A DNA stretch of 64,000 nt from Diaporthe sp. PMI_573 (GCA_021399435.1 JAJTUP010000075.1:124001-188000), one strand, 5' to 3'. Shown: positions 45,501-57,425, counted from the first letter of the stretch. Numbers and translations are program-made. The notes: generated by a model from the sequence alone, not told the origin.

Positions 45501-46887
45501 CTAAACAGACCCTACTGCTCCCGTTTTAACCAGACCGAGTTCACTTCGTCGTCTATTATAGGAGGTTGCTTTGGCGTAACGTCTAAGCTGTTTGTTGATT
45601 TCCTTCTCCTCTCTCATTCTCAGCTACTTAATTCTCAAGTTAGTAAACTCGTTCACAAGGTTATCTATCCTCTATTTAAGAGAATTGTTAACACCTTATT
45701 CTCTATACTAAGTAGGCTAAACGATAGAGTCCAGGTATATACCAGAAGGTTTCGAGCATCTTAAATCGTTACTCCGTTTCTTTTCCATATATAGTTGATT
45801 CTACTAACTCCATAGGTTGGTTTAGGAACAATCAGGATGTCCTTTCACAGCTAGGTAATAATCCTACCTAGAGTATTCTAATTCTCTATTTAGGACTAAT
45901 AGAAGCTTGTCCTTAAACTCTAACTAGGAAATATTTCTAACCTTCTCGTTAGATATAAGTCTAAAAAGAAGCCACTTCTTAATCTAGAATAAAAGCATCT
46001 TATAGAAGGCCCTACTTCCCTAATCAGACATCTCCCTAGCTTTAATCAGCGCTTAGTTGTAATTAACGATCCTCTATTTCTACTCCTCAAGGTCGTCTAA
46101 AGGATTTTAGCAGAGGATTCCTTTTATTACCAAGCTCGGGTCTACATAAAAGAAAGTATTACTAGTCTTAAAGTAGGCTAAGAGTCCTTAACTCTGTAAA
46201 GCCTAAGTATTTAGTCTAGTAGTAACCTTCTTAATCAAATAGACTAGATTAAAGCTAGTAAAGTACTATTTTAACAAGGAAAGAATCTAGTCTATAGGAT
46301 AGAAGAATTAGCAAGAAACGTCTTCCAGGGCAGATATTAACTTAATAATATTTATACCATCAAACCTTAGTATATTAAGGTTATATAATATAAGCAGCAC
46401 TATTTAGGGCAGCATTATAGTACTATAGGGAAGTGGACCAAACAGATATTAGCCTACTATATTAGGCTCAGCATAAGGAGATTATCGAGACTAAGTAGGA
46501 GGGTCCTAGGTAGAAGGTAAAGGAGTCTTGCTGAAAGATCCTTTACCTTTAGGCTTAGGTTTCCTTAGTAATCAGTTCCTTCTACGTTCCCTTCTAGTCA
46601 GAATTAAAGAATTAGCAAGAGTTTGCTAGTTAGTAGAGGTCTGGGTAAGTAAGGGCAGACGTAGTAAGCTTGAGCCTTTAGATAATACTATCAGGAAACC
46701 TAGTATTCCAGTAGGAGCAGCGTCTTTAGCAGGGGTAGCTACCATAGAAGTTTCAGTACCAGATATTATCAAAGTAAAGTAATTAGAGCTATAGGCTTAT
46801 TATTAATTAAGAAAATGGGTATTATCGAGAAGGACAAGTATGTTTATAGAATAGTACTTAGCATAATAATAACACTTAATACTAGTA

Positions 46888-49208
46888 ACGTGGTTAGACA
46901 GTCAGCCGTGTTTGACACCTGCCCATGTTTTTTTACTACTTCCACTCACTTTAGCTAGCCCTAGCACCCGCCAGGTACGAAAAGGTCAATTTAATTTAGC
47001 ACCAATTAGTATCAACTATACTTAATTACTTATTTCTAATTAATTTAGTCAATTTAGAGCAGTTAGCAGGGCTACAGTACTGGTCCGAAGAGGTTAACTT
47101 TTAGTAGGAAAATCACACTTCGCACCAAATAGTACCAACTTCGCCATTAAAATCGCGGTCCGCTACGGACCGCCAACACACATATATTCGCACCAATTAG
47201 TACCAACTAGGCTAGATTTACTTCAATACAATTAGAATCTAAATAACTAGACTCTTCTACATCTTTCTCACAAGTTCGCGCATTATACCCAGTCTCACCA
47301 CAGTTACCACATCGTCGTTTAGTCGGTCCGCCACAGACTACCTTCTCAGCACCACCAGCCATTTCACCAGCTAGCCACTTCCCCTTTTCCTTTTCTTCAA
47401 TTATCACCTAAGAGTCCTCAATACTAAGTACCCCTCCAAGCTACACCCGACTTCTTTTAGCCCTCCAGCACTTAGCAAGTACTATATTAGCCTTCTTAAG
47501 AGTACAGACCCAATCCTTTAAAAGGATAAGCTCGTTTACCATTACTTGTACACCCTTTACCATCTAGTCAATAGCTGCTATAATTAGTATAGGGGAGCTA
47601 CCCTAGTATACAGAGATCCTACCTTTAATTAAACTTGATTACTTAGCAGTTTATTAAGCATTAGAGGGTATTTAAGACTCCCATTACTAGGGAGAGGTAA
47701 AGACGGACAGCACTAGAGTTCTTAGGCAGATATTAAGCTTAGAAAGAACAGAATCTAGGTCCCAAGGTAGGATTCCAGCTCCCCTAAATACAGCTTTAAT
47801 ATTATCCTCCATAAAGATCTTATCATAAGCTACCTTAAATACAATAAAGAACTCAGACTTAGTAATATAGTTAATAGAAGCCTAGATAAAGTCGTTAATT
47901 TCCCCACCATATACATACTTCAGAGGTAAATATAATACAACATCTAGTAGCTAGACTAGATAAGAATACGGTAGCATACAGACAGAGATAATCTTATTAT
48001 CCTTGCAGTATTAGTCGAAATCAGCTAATATATAGCTCTCATAGCCATCCACAATCAACATCCGGTAATCTACATCTCTCTTAGGTTTTGTATGCTTGTT
48101 GAAGTACCGAATCCATTCCAGGCCAGTCTCATTATCTATCCACCCATTTAGAATAGGCTTAATAACCCAGCTTAGTAGGAAGCCTGACTCTATTATCCAG
48201 TTAGTAAGATAATAGGCGCCCTAAACGATAACAAACAGCAGGATACACCAGCCCTTTACATTAATACATTCGATAACTATTGCCCATTCGCGGTTACCAG
48301 GCTGGATAGACTTAGCCTTTCCATATCGATCAGAGCATGTAACAACTAATATTAAGGTTATCACACCCATCATAAAGCCAGTCTCGTCAAAGTTATAGAG
48401 GTTATCATCAATAATCCTATATTTAGCCATCATGTTACGGAGGAACCAAAACCAGTTCCCAATAACCTCTAGATCTTCACAGAGAGCCCTCTGATAGTCA
48501 TAGGGACGATTAAACCTAGTCTTCAGGCTAGGTTATATATCCACGAAGCGTCGTGCCCATTTAATACTAACTAGCTTACCATCACGCAATGCCAGCAGGA
48601 GATTAGCCATATCCTCTACACCAGAGAGTCTCATTAGAAATCCTCGTACATCTTACTCAATAATATACCAGACAGGTATTTGCTCTTCAATAGGATCGAG
48701 TTTATACTGTTTAACGCGTAATTCTTCACGACGTGGTCAGTTATTCATCCTGTCGTATAGAGTAGAGTAGGGGATATTAAAGATTCATACAGCCTAGGCT
48801 ATGTTTAAAGGTTTCTTTTAATTTCTTTTGGATTTCTCAATTACCTGAAGTACTAGTTAGATTTTATCTTCTTTTAAGTAGATTAGCATCGTGGTTATTG
48901 AGTTCTAGCATATTGAATATTTAAGTAGGTAGAGTGATACGAGACTAACGCGAAAAATAAGGACACGATCTGCACCAAAAACAAACCCGCCCACCAAAAC
49001 TTTAAACTTTCAGACTAGCACTATAACACCACCACAACTCCAAATTAACTAAATCAATTAAAAATAAGGAATCCGAAGCAGTTAGCACCAATTGGTACCA
49101 AATTGAATTGACCTTTTCGCACCTGGCAGGTGCTAGGGCTAGCTAAAGTAAGTAGAAGTAGCAAAAAACACGGGCAGGTGTCAAACACGGCTGACTGTCC
49201 AACCACGT
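46888..49208 (-). mobile_element. Fot1/pogo-type DNA transposon, decayed, 2.3 kb
   Basis: Terminal inverted repeats of about 130 bp start ACGTGGTTAGACAGTCAGCC at 46888 and, as reverse complement, ACGTGGTTGGACAGTCAGCC ending at 49208. TA flanks both ends (46886-46887 and 49209-49210), the expected target duplication. The arms differ mainly by transitions. Confidence 0.85.
47207..48920 (-). pseudogene. Fot1/pogo transposase remnant (DDE_1 type)
   Basis: Minus-strand reading with stops. An N-terminal helix-turn-helix part includes FNIPYSTLYDRMNN. The catalytic core has IIDDNLYNFDETGFMMGVIT and KSIQPGNREWAIVIECI (48433-48221 is open), then LIVDGYESY with the second Asp kept, and FRGAGILPWDLDSVLSKL. 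The C-terminal zinc knuckle RRCGNCGETGYNARTCEKDV is within an open frame at 47407-47207. The order is that of Fot1-like transposases. Scattered TAG/TAA codons mean it cannot be active. Confidence 0.75.
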
Positions 49209-49871
49209 TACCCTTTTTAAAGTATATTTCCTCTTTCTAGAATACATAGTTTCTTCTCAGAGTTCCCCATTATCTCTAATCAGAAGCCATAACATGTTAG
49301 CCTTACTTCTTCCCATACTCCCCAGGCTTTATACTAATACCTAAAAGCGCCTTACTATAAACCTTATCGTAATGATTTAGTAGCAGTTATCACAATAGCG
49401 CTACTTTCAAACCAGACTTTAGTTGCTAAAGCAACTATAGAATTAGATCAAAGGCTGTTCTTCTCTAATCTAAGCTTGTCAAATCCCATAAAAGTCTAAT
49501 CCCCTTCCAACTAGGCATTTTACAAACAAATATATCGCTCTACCAGGGCTTCAGCTATTACCGTAAAGCAGATCCCGGTAATACAGCTAATATTTATACC
49601 ATAGGCACGAAGCTTAGCCAAAAGGGTACCCTTTAGAACCTCGGTAAGAGAGTAAGTTTGAAGGCAGGATACTCCCTAGGCGCTTCTATTATACTTTCTT
49701 GTCCTCGGCTCGGTTACATCTCTCTCTCGCCGGTAAGTTGTTTCCTTAGTAGTTAGGATTAGGCATTAGGGGAACCGTTTTGCATCTAATCATAAAGAGA
49801 GGACAAAGCCAGGACCAAGTCATCAGTCCTAAGCTCTCTCCTCGCTCTTCAAAGGTCACACGCTCAGCTTA

Positions 49872-49890
49872 GCCCAGGCCAGATCACCAG
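49872..49890 (-). promoter_or_regulatory. primer-binding site of the LTR element
   Basis: On the minus strand TGGTGATCTGGCC follows the 5' LTR by one base; TGG matches the CCA end of a tRNA. Which tRNA was not determined. Confidence 0.5.
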
Positions 49891-50215
49891 TAAAAACGGG
49901 CCACCAAAGTAGAGCATAGGCAGGCGTTCTGCTGGACCCTCAGAGCAAAAGAGCAACGGGAGGGCTCCAACGCGAGAAAAGAACAAAAGAGAAAGAAAAA
50001 TGAAAAAGGGCCGGAAGGGCACGAAGGCGACAACCGCCGGTGGAATGATTTTTAATCAGACAAAGTCACACGTAAAAGTTATAGTAAAAGGATTGAGTTG
50101 GATTGTTTTCTTCCGCTCTCGAGAGTAGCGGAAGCTTGCCGGTACTTATAGTACCGGTGGCAAGAAAGAAAAAATCATCGCGCTAAGCTACGTAAAACAC
50201 TACACCCCGTAATAC
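49891..50215 (-). repeat. 5' LTR (right copy, less mutated)
   Basis: Same length as the left copy. It retains G/C at nearly all sites where the left copy has A/T. It contains a strong inverted repeat around CCGGTACTTATAGTACCGG. Confidence 0.85.
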
Positions 50216-50224
50216 TGTATCGCC

Positions 50225-51235
50225 TATGACTCCTCATTTGTGACAGGCTCGTCGATGTGGATGCCCGCCTGCTGAAAGTAGCCTCTAGTACTCGCCTGTC
50301 AAGCCTTTATAACATCAACATACAAGCTTAAGAAGGCCTTAAAGTTAAATTGGATAATGCAATAATGTGTGTCCTACTGACCTTTAATGTAGGTCTTGAG
50401 TTTTGCAAAAAACTCCTTGATTGGATTTAGAGTAGGTAAGTAGGGCGGCAGATAGGGCAACTTGACACCTGCCTTATTATACAACTGCTCAACCCTTTTG
50501 GAGTAGTGAATCGACGCATTGTCTATTACAAGAATAGATCTAGGTTCCGGCTATTGGCCGCAATGATGAAGCAACTGCTTAATAAAATCCTTAAACAAAG
50601 CGCTGTCTGTAGATCCTTAGTAGACTCGCGCAAGCATTACGCCGTCTTGTGTATATGCCGAAAGAATGTAATACCTCTATTCCCGGTAGAGGCCGGTAAC
50701 CTACACTGGTGTAATCCCCCGAGGCGCCTATCTAGAACGTTAAAAAGGCCTATCCGTTTGTCGCAGCCTGACTTGTCGATAAAAACAAGGTGGTACGACT
50801 GGAACTCTTGCAGTTTATATAGATAGAGCTCTTGTAGATCTTGCTTTCGTTGTTTTGCCGCGCGGCGATTGGTCTTCCTCGACTACCCTGCTGCTTGGAG
50901 GGCCCGGGTAATGCTGGAGGTCGATATGTTAACGCCAAACTTCTTATGGAGGAAAGTGATTATCTTATCTCAAAACATGTCTAGTTGTTAGGCCAGTCGG
51001 TTGCATAAAGTTTCTAGCATAAGCGGTGTGATTGTATTATGACGGCCAGCCCGGTTTGGAGGGGCTCTCGTTTTGTCAAATATGGCTAACTTGGCTCAGA
51101 TTTAACGCATAGCCCGATCGCTGCAGTCTACGGCATAGGCTATCTTGTTAGTTGGAAGCTTACTTTAAATAAATCATAACCTCTAATTGGGCATGCTGAG
51201 AATCTGTGAGGCGTGGTGCCATTGTGCTGGTTAGC
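50225..51235 (-). pseudogene. Tc1/mariner-type (DDE_3) transposase remnant
   Basis: Minus-strand reading from about 51235. It has a helix-turn-helix part, then ILVIDNASIHYSKRVEQLYN and LPPYLPTLNPIKEFFAKLK. DNASIH holds the second catalytic Asp. The third catalytic residue, Glu in NPIE, reads Lys (AAG for GAG) near 50420. Several TAG codons interrupt the frame. The end of its frame abuts the 5' LTR, so the retroelement inserted at or next to its 3' end. Confidence 0.7.
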
Positions 51236-51850
51236 ATTGCTGTATACAGTATTGGTCGGGGAGAAACAACCTTGAGAGAATCAGCGAACGGAACAAATCG
51301 ATGTGTATTTATGGCTGCCTGAGGCCACAACAATGAGTCATCACATCATGGGTAGAAGAACACCGTGTCAGCAAACGCGTACTGTGTAAGCAGCAGTGCC
51401 CCACAATAACTATTGGTTAGAAAGATTATAGAGACGAATCGCCGGACACTGATTTCGGTTCCCACTGTATTGGAGACGTTATTCCGTACTGAGGCCTTAC
51501 CCAATACCTTCCAACATTGACCAATGTCTGAAGGGACATAGATTAACAACGAAGAAGAGGCATTCGTTCTACGAATGTGCTAAGAACAAGTTGTACGAAA
51601 CACTGTAGCCACGGCGTTGCCGTTGAACGAGTGCCTTCTATCAACTTCTGTACGGAGGAGGTTTCCCTATCGCGACGTTGTCGCCAATAGGCCCTCTCTC
51701 GTACAGAGCGTCTGAGACTTTCTCTTCCGATGCAGAGACACGAGACGATATCTGGTCGAATCATCCGGAGAAGAAGAGACCCGGAAAAACCCATTTCGCC
51801 TTTGACTGTATAGCAAACCAAAATCATTTTATTTATCTTCTTTATAACTT
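51236..51850. other. sequence between dead mariner and LINE; possible older LINE scrap
   Basis: Positions about 51717-51737 match 56773-56793 of the LINE (ACTTTCTCTTCCGATGCAGAG). Read in the corresponding frame, both encode FLFRCR. This may be the 3' end of another LINE copy, or part of this LINE's leader. Confidence 0.35.
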
Positions 51851-51896
51851 TTGGAAGACCTGGTAACCGCTTAGCGGAGATTCAGGCCGTTGGTGG

Positions 51897-53210
51897 ATGT
51901 CTGGTGTCGCGAACCCCGCTTCAGACGTCATCATCGTCATGGGACGCGAGCCGGATGCTTCGGGCGGGGGATATCGTCGTCCCCTGCGAAAGAGAATCAG
52001 AACGACAAAGGCAATGGAGATGGAGCAGCAAAATCGTAATATGGAATGGCAGGAAGAAGGTGAAAGCAGTGAGGGAACTCTGGGACAAACCAGAGCCCGG
52101 GAAACGACTACCCCCAAAGCGACCGGCAGCATGGTCGAGGCAATTCAGAGCCTAAAACAACTCCTGGAGCAGGACTTCAACAAGAAAATTGAATCGATGA
52201 AGGCTGAGTTTCAGCTCGAGTTCACCAAGCTTAGAGACTGTATGACGGACGAAGTGACCAAGGCCACGGCCCAGATGGCGCAAGAATTATCGCAGGTCCG
52301 AGAGCAGCTTACCCAAGTTTGCGGCGAGCTAGAGCGGACCCGACTGCAGCTGGATGAATTGAACAAGGCTGAAGCACCGCGATCACCGGGTCGGACATAT
52401 GCAGACGCAGCTAGAATGACACCTGTCAGCATGTCCACCCCGTCTCCGTCTACGGCCCGATCGGCAACCCCAGAACCGGTCTTCTGCACGCTGGACACGT
52501 CCAGAGTGCCCGAGGATCATACTAAGGACGCCACACCGGCAATGATCCGCAAAACGGTTGAACAGGAAATGCGAGCGTCGAGTGACCAACCTCACTGGCG
52601 ATGCGTCGCGGTGACTAGAGACGGACGGAATGCCAACCGCTTGAGGATCATTAGCAGAAACGAAGAAGAAATGCAAAAGATTAAGACCATCCTCGAGGCC
52701 AGGAAGGCCCCGGGTGCAAGGGTGCTTCGAGACCAACTGTACCCAGTCAAAGTTGACAGCATGAATCGTGCGGCCGTATTCGACCAGGAATTCAAGGTCC
52801 TTCCTGGAGCAATGGAAACGTTAAGCCACGAGAATGAAGTCCAGATTGCCAAGGTGGCCTGGCTGAGTCGAAAGGTCAACCCTAAGGAATACGGATCCAT
52901 GGTGGTGTATCTTACTAAAAGCAGCGATGCCAGGAGACTACTGCAGGAACACTACTTTCTTGTGGCAGGCGAATCAGCATATACAAGTGTATTCGAACAG
53001 ATCACCGGACCGGAACAATGCTACAACTGCCAAGAGCTCGGCCATAAGGCATTCTCGTGCAGCAAAAATCGGGTATGTGCAAGGTGTGCCACCGAAGGCC
53101 ACCATCACAGTGAGTGCCAGGCGCAGATACCCAAGTGCGCTCTCTGCAGCGGGCCGCACGAGTCGTTTAGCAGAAACTGCCAGAAGCTTCACCCCAGGCG
53201 GCATGAGTAA
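51897..53210 (+). CDS. LINE ORF1, gag-like RNA-binding protein, 437 aa
   Basis: From the ATG at 51897. Residues about 80-160 are a strong coiled coil ([19 protein letters not shown], then [19 protein letters not shown]). A central folded part (about 200-340) probably forms the RRM-like or gag-like core. The C-terminus carries three cysteine knuckles: [14 protein letters not shown] and [14 protein letters not shown], both CX2CX4HX4C, and [15 protein letters not shown]. Such proteins bind the LINE RNA and form ribonucleoprotein particles. The stop overlaps the ORF2 start (ATGAGTAA). Intact, with no missing domain evident. Confidence 0.85.
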   Translation: MSGVANPASDVIIVMGREPDASGGGYRRPLRKRIRTTKAMEMEQQNRNMEWQEEGESSEGTLGQTRARETTTPKATGSMVEAIQSLKQLLEQDFNKKIESMKAEFQLEFTKLRDCMTDEVTKATAQMAQELSQVREQLTQVCGELERTRLQLDELNKAEAPRSPGRTYADAARMTPVSMSTPSPSTARSATPEPVFCTLDTSRVPEDHTKDATPAMIRKTVEQEMRASSDQPHWRCVAVTRDGRNANRLRIISRNEEEMQKIKTILEARKAPGARVLRDQLYPVKVDSMNRAAVFDQEFKVLPGAMETLSHENEVQIAKVAWLSRKVNPKEYGSMVVYLTKSSDARRLLQEHYFLVAGESAYTSVFEQITGPEQCYNCQELGHKAFSCSKNRVCARCATEGHHHSECQAQIPKCALCSGPHESFSRNCQKLHPRRHE

Positions 53211-56200
53211 GACGCTCCAGGTAATTCAGCTGAACGTGAGAAAACAGGATATGGTACACGAGAGCCTTATGAACGATAAGCAACTCCAAGAGTACGCAGT
53301 AATCGCGATTCAAGAACCACAGGCGCACCAAAGGGACGGCAAGCTACTCACAGTCCCTATGGGGCACCCCAGGTGGGTTAAGATGGTTCCTACAGTTTGG
53401 AGGGAGGGCAGATGGCCGATTCGGAGCATGCTGTGGGTGAACAAGGACGTAGAGGCAGAGCAGATCCCGATAGAGACAGCAGATATGACGGCAGCCGTCT
53501 TGCGATTCCCTGAGCGGCTAGTCCTAGTCGCGTCAGTTTACGTACCAGGAGGAGACGCCCAGGCCTTACAAGACACCTGCAACGCTTTGCACCAGGTTAT
53601 CTCCGACACAAGAGGACAAACTGGCAGGCTGGTGGATGTGATAGTTGTCGGAGACTTTAACCGGCACGACCAGCTATGGGGAGGAGACGAAGTATCCTTA
53701 GCAAGACAAGGCGAAGCGGATCAGATCATTGACCTTATGAGCGAGCTTGATCTCACGAGCCTGCTACCTAGAGGAACGAAGACATGGAGCGGCGGAGACT
53801 TTGAAACAACAGTTGACTTGGTCCTTGCTTCCGCGGACCTGGCGACATCAACGGTCAAGTGCGCGATACACGGCACAGAGCATGGGTCAGATCATCGTGC
53901 TATCGAGACAGAGTTCGATGTTTCGGTCCCTGCACTGCAAGCTGAGAAACGGCTCCTGCTCAAGAACGCACCTTGGAAAGAAATCAATGCTCGAATCGCC
54001 GCGGCACTGGAGTCCACCCCGATGGGGGCTACCGTACAGCAGAAGACTGACAGGCTCATGGCAGTGGTGCTGGAAGCAGTCCGCGCTCTGACACCCAGGG
54101 CCAAGCCGTCACCTTATGCAAAACGTTGGTGGACCTCAGACCTCACGCAACTCCGGCAGGTATACACGCACTGGAGGAATCGGGCTAGGGCACTGAGGCG
54201 AGCAGGACGGACATGTGAAGAACTTGAGGATACGGCCAGGGGAGCGGCAAAGCAGTACCATAATGCCATCAGACAGCAGAAAAAGACGCACTGGACCGAG
54301 TTTCTAGCTGACAACGACAACATCTGGAAGGCAGCAAAATACCTTAAGTCCGGAGATGACGCAGCATTTGGCAAAGTGCCCCAGCTTGCAATGGCTGACG
54401 GCACGCGCACGGCCAACAATGCCGAACAGGCTGATGAAATGCTAGCCACTTTCTTTCCCCCCTTGCCGGAGCACATCGAAGAAGAAGGGGAGAGGCCTCA
54501 GCGCGGAACTGCCATCACCATGCCAGGTATTACCATGGAGGAGGTGGAGCGACAGCTCTTCACGGCAAGGTCGTGGAAAGCACCTGGCGAAGACGGACTA
54601 CCCGCCATGGTCTGGAAACAGATATGGCCAGTTGTGAAGCACAGAGTCTTATCGTTGTTTCGTGCATCACTGGGAGAAGGGGTCCTGCCGGATCAATGGA
54701 GACATGCCAAAATTATCCCTCTTAAGAAACCAAACAAAGAGGACTACTCGATCGCGAAGGCATGGAGGCCTATATCGCTTCTGTCCACACTAGGCAAAGT
54801 ACTGGAGGCGGTTGTCGCGGAGCGCATCTCGCACGCTGTCGAGACGCACGGATTACTGCCAACAAATCACTTTGGAGCCCGCAAACAGCGGTCCGCCGAG
54901 CAGGCTTTGATGTTGCTGCAGGAGCAGATCTTCGCTGCCTGGCGTGGCCGACGGATCCTTAGCCTGGTGAGCTTCGACGTCAAAGGGGCGTACAACGGAG
55001 TGTGCAAAGAGAGACTCATCCAAAGACTAAGAGCAAGGGGCATCCCAGAGGATCTGCTTCGCTGGATCGAGGCTTTCTGCTCGGATCGCACGGCGACTAT
55101 CCAGGTCAACGGGCAGATATCAGAGAGACGAAGCTTGCCACAAGCTGGGCTGCCGCAAGGCTCCCCTCTATCTCCGATCCTGTTTTTATTCTTCAATGCA
55201 GACCTCGTACAGCAGCGCATTGATTGCTATGGGGGAGCAGTAGCCTTCGTGGACGACTTCACAGCTTGGGTGACGGGCCCAACGGCAGAAAGCAACCGCG
55301 ATGGGATCAAAGAGATTATCAAGAAAGCACTAGACTGGGAAAGGAGAAGCGGCGCGACCTTCGAAGCAGAAAAGACGGCAATTATACACTTCACCCGGAA
55401 AGCGTACAAGTCCGACTCGGAACCGTTCGCGATCAAGGGGCAGCCTGTTCGTCCCAAGGCCCAAGTCAAGGTTCTCGGAGTGATGATGGACTCTGGCCTC
55501 AAATACAAAGAACACATCGCACGGGCAGCAACCAAGGGCTTAAAAGCAGCCATGGAACTACAGAGGCTCAGGGGCCTTACTCCAGCGACAGCAAGACAAC
55601 TGTTTACAACCACGGTGGCCCCAGTGGTAGATTACGCTTCAAACGTCTGGATGCACGCGTGCAAGTATAGAAGGGCCAGTCCTATCAACCGGGTCCAGAG
55701 GATTGGAGCGCAAGCGATCGTGGGGACGTTTCTCACGGTGGCAACGAGCGTAGCAGAAGCAGAAGCACATATCGCTAGTGCAAATGAGCGTTTCTGGAGA
55801 CGGGCAATCAAGTTGTGGACTGACCTTCACACCCTGCCAGGGACCAACCCGCTTCGCAACGCTACATCTCGCATCCGAAAGTTCAGAAGATACCATCGCT
55901 CGCCATTTTACGAGGTAGCAGTGGCACTCAACGAGATTCCGGTAGAGGAGCTAGAAACGATCAATCCGTTCACACTAGCACCCTGGGCGGAGCGGGTGCA
56001 CGCCATAGTGAATGACGGGGACAATTCAGAGACAACACAAGCAGATCTAGGCTGGGCAGTACGCATGGCAGTGAGCAGCTCAGCGCGGAACGGAGTTGTA
56101 GGAGCCGGGGGGGTCATCGAGATCCCTGCATCGGTGCGAGGAGGGCCGAAGCTTGAGCGGTTCTCCTTCACACTCGGCATGAGAACGGAACAGAACCTCT

Positions 56201-56973
56201 ATTCCGGAGAACTGGCGGCGGCAGCATATGCATTGAGGCATTTGCCCGACTTGAAATACCGAAGCATTGCATTATTAACGAGCAACAGAGCCGCCGTGCT
56301 TGTGATTCGAAATCCTCGCCAGCAATCCGGTCAAGAGTATGTTGGGTGCATATATGACTCCATCGATGCATTGAAGGCCGAAGGCAATATAGCGGCTATC
56401 ATATGGATGCCCGCCAGTACTGAACACAGGCTCATGAAGATTGCCAAGGAAGAGGCGCGGGGTGCAACCCGGGACGGTGCCCTCCCGACCCTAAAGTTTC
56501 CCAAGATGCGATCGACTACCCTCAATATAGCTCGATTAAGTCAGCATACCAAGAAACAGCTGCCAGATAATATCGGGAAGTTTTCCAAGAGAGTCGATAC
56601 TGCACTTCCGGGCAAGCACACTCGACTAATATACGACAGCTTATCACGGAGAGAAGCCAGCGTGCTAGCACAGCTCAGGACAGGCATGGCTAGATTGAAT
56701 GGATACCTCTTTCGAATCAAAGCAGCAGCATCGCAGCAATGCGCATGTGGACAAGCAATAGAGACAGTCGAGCACTTTCTCTTCCGATGCAGAGCATGGA
56801 CAGCGTACCGAACGGAAATGCTGCAGTGCACCGAGACACTAAGAGGAAATCTCTCGTTCTACCTGGGAGGGAAGTCACCGACAGATAATGCGAAATGGGT
56901 GCCAAACATGCAAGCAGTCCACGCAACCATACGATTCGCAATAGCCACAGGTCGACTCGACGTACAATATTGA
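53203..56973 (+). CDS. LINE ORF2: endonuclease, reverse transcriptase, RNase H-like, 1256 aa
   Basis: The start ATG at 53203 overlaps the ORF1 stop by 8 bases, in the +1 frame. The reading is open further upstream to 52927, but that overlaps ORF1. Residues about 5-230 are an AP-like endonuclease ([22 protein letters not shown]). Reverse transcriptase spans about 470-740 ([22 protein letters not shown], catalytic FVDDF near residue 682). An RNase H-like domain (about 940-1080) retains the Glu helix, [12 protein letters not shown]. It reads AVSSSARNG where a catalytic Asp (TDGS-like) would sit, and LTSNRAA where the second Asp region would sit. A final zinc motif is [17 protein letters not shown]. 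It performs target-primed reverse transcription. The frame is fully open, so it may be active apart from the RNase H question. Confidence 0.88.
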   Translation: MSKTLQVIQLNVRKQDMVHESLMNDKQLQEYAVIAIQEPQAHQRDGKLLTVPMGHPRWVKMVPTVWREGRWPIRSMLWVNKDVEAEQIPIETADMTAAVLRFPERLVLVASVYVPGGDAQALQDTCNALHQVISDTRGQTGRLVDVIVVGDFNRHDQLWGGDEVSLARQGEADQIIDLMSELDLTSLLPRGTKTWSGGDFETTVDLVLASADLATSTVKCAIHGTEHGSDHRAIETEFDVSVPALQAEKRLLLKNAPWKEINARIAAALESTPMGATVQQKTDRLMAVVLEAVRALTPRAKPSPYAKRWWTSDLTQLRQVYTHWRNRARALRRAGRTCEELEDTARGAAKQYHNAIRQQKKTHWTEFLADNDNIWKAAKYLKSGDDAAFGKVPQLAMADGTRTANNAEQADEMLATFFPPLPEHIEEEGERPQRGTAITMPGITMEEVERQLFTARSWKAPGEDGLPAMVWKQIWPVVKHRVLSLFRASLGEGVLPDQWRHAKIIPLKKPNKEDYSIAKAWRPISLLSTLGKVLEAVVAERISHAVETHGLLPTNHFGARKQRSAEQALMLLQEQIFAAWRGRRILSLVSFDVKGAYNGVCKERLIQRLRARGIPEDLLRWIEAFCSDRTATIQVNGQISERRSLPQAGLPQGSPLSPILFLFFNADLVQQRIDCYGGAVAFVDDFTAWVTGPTAESNRDGIKEIIKKALDWERRSGATFEAEKTAIIHFTRKAYKSDSEPFAIKGQPVRPKAQVKVLGVMMDSGLKYKEHIARAATKGLKAAMELQRLRGLTPATARQLFTTTVAPVVDYASNVWMHACKYRRASPINRVQRIGAQAIVGTFLTVATSVAEAEAHIASANERFWRRAIKLWTDLHTLPGTNPLRNATSRIRKFRRYHRSPFYEVAVALNEIPVEELETINPFTLAPWAERVHAIVNDGDNSETTQADLGWAVRMAVSSSARNGVVGAGGVIEIPASVRGGPKLERFSFTLGMRTEQNLYSGELAAAAYALRHLPDLKYRSIALLTSNRAAVLVIRNPRQQSGQEYVGCIYDSIDALKAEGNIAAIIWMPASTEHRLMKIAKEEARGATRDGALPTLKFPKMRSTTLNIARLSQHTKKQLPDNIGKFSKRVDTALPGKHTRLIYDSLSRREASVLAQLRTGMARLNGYLFRIKAAASQQCACGQAIETVEHFLFRCRAWTAYRTEMLQCTETLRGNLSFYLGGKSPTDNAKWVPNMQAVHATIRFAIATGRLDVQY

Positions 56974-57398
56974 AGCCAGATTGCAAAATTTCACCTACTG
57001 ATTCTTACTAACCCACTCACACCCTATACCCAAACACCCCGTGCCACGAACGCGGACATCGCTTCAGTCGCCGTAGATAGGACACTGAACACTTGGAGAA
57101 TGGCCTTCAAGCCAGTTCGCCAACAACACTATTTAACCACGGGAATCCGCAGAGAGCAATGAAACAGAATGGGAAGCAAAATTGAGAAACAGCTGCAGTA
57201 ACATGGCCTTGAGAAGACAAGAATGGAATTTGGACAACGTGTACATAACAAGGCATAGTATGGGCTTAAGGAAATGCGGACACAATTTGGGCAGTGTATA
57301 GCATAGCATGGGCTTGACGAGACGAGGACGAAAATTGGGCAATGTATGTATGCATGAGTGACTAGTGCCCTTTCGGCCAAAACAAGCCGCCGGGCGTA

Positions 57399-57425
57399 AT
57401 AAATTGTATTGTATTGTATTGTATT
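57399..57425 (+). repeat. (TTGTA)n tail of the LINE
   Basis: About five copies of TTGTA close the LINE. The last copy merges with GTATTGGATGAT of the Helitron, so the tail shares GTATTG with the target. Confidence 0.75.

Larger units (their letters stand above)
38187..50216 (-). mobile_element. Ty3/Gypsy LTR retrotransposon, degenerate, with nested insertions
   Basis: Two direct repeats of 325 bp (38190-38514 and 49891-50215) lie exactly 11,701 bp apart with no indels. A purine-rich tract next to the left repeat and a TGG-starting site next to the right one show that the element reads on the minus strand. In that order one finds a gag-like region, a protease remnant, reverse transcriptase, RNase H and integrase. 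Nested inside are a Fot1/pogo element (46888-49208) and an arm of the inverted-repeat element (39116-39650). Without these the element is about 9.2 kb. All coding frames are broken. Confidence 0.8.
51850..57425 (+). mobile_element. Tad-like LINE retrotransposon, two open ORFs
   Basis: ORF1 and ORF2 are open and show no RIP-type decay. A 3' untranslated region of about 430 bp ends in a (TTGTA)n tail at 57399-57425, which runs directly into Helitron sequence. The 5' boundary is not determined; ORF1 begins at 51897. I found no target duplication, because the sequence left of the LINE is not Helitron. Confidence 0.75.

Noticed and set aside
38180..50225. Two independent solo LTRs instead of one element
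   Set aside because: Equal length, exact co-linearity, a purine tract and a primer site on the proper inner sides, and Gypsy domains in order between them support a single element.
57133..57425. C-terminal extension of the Helitron Rep frame
   Set aside because: This part is antisense LINE 3' sequence and tail (IQYN repeats), entered by chance at the insertion point.
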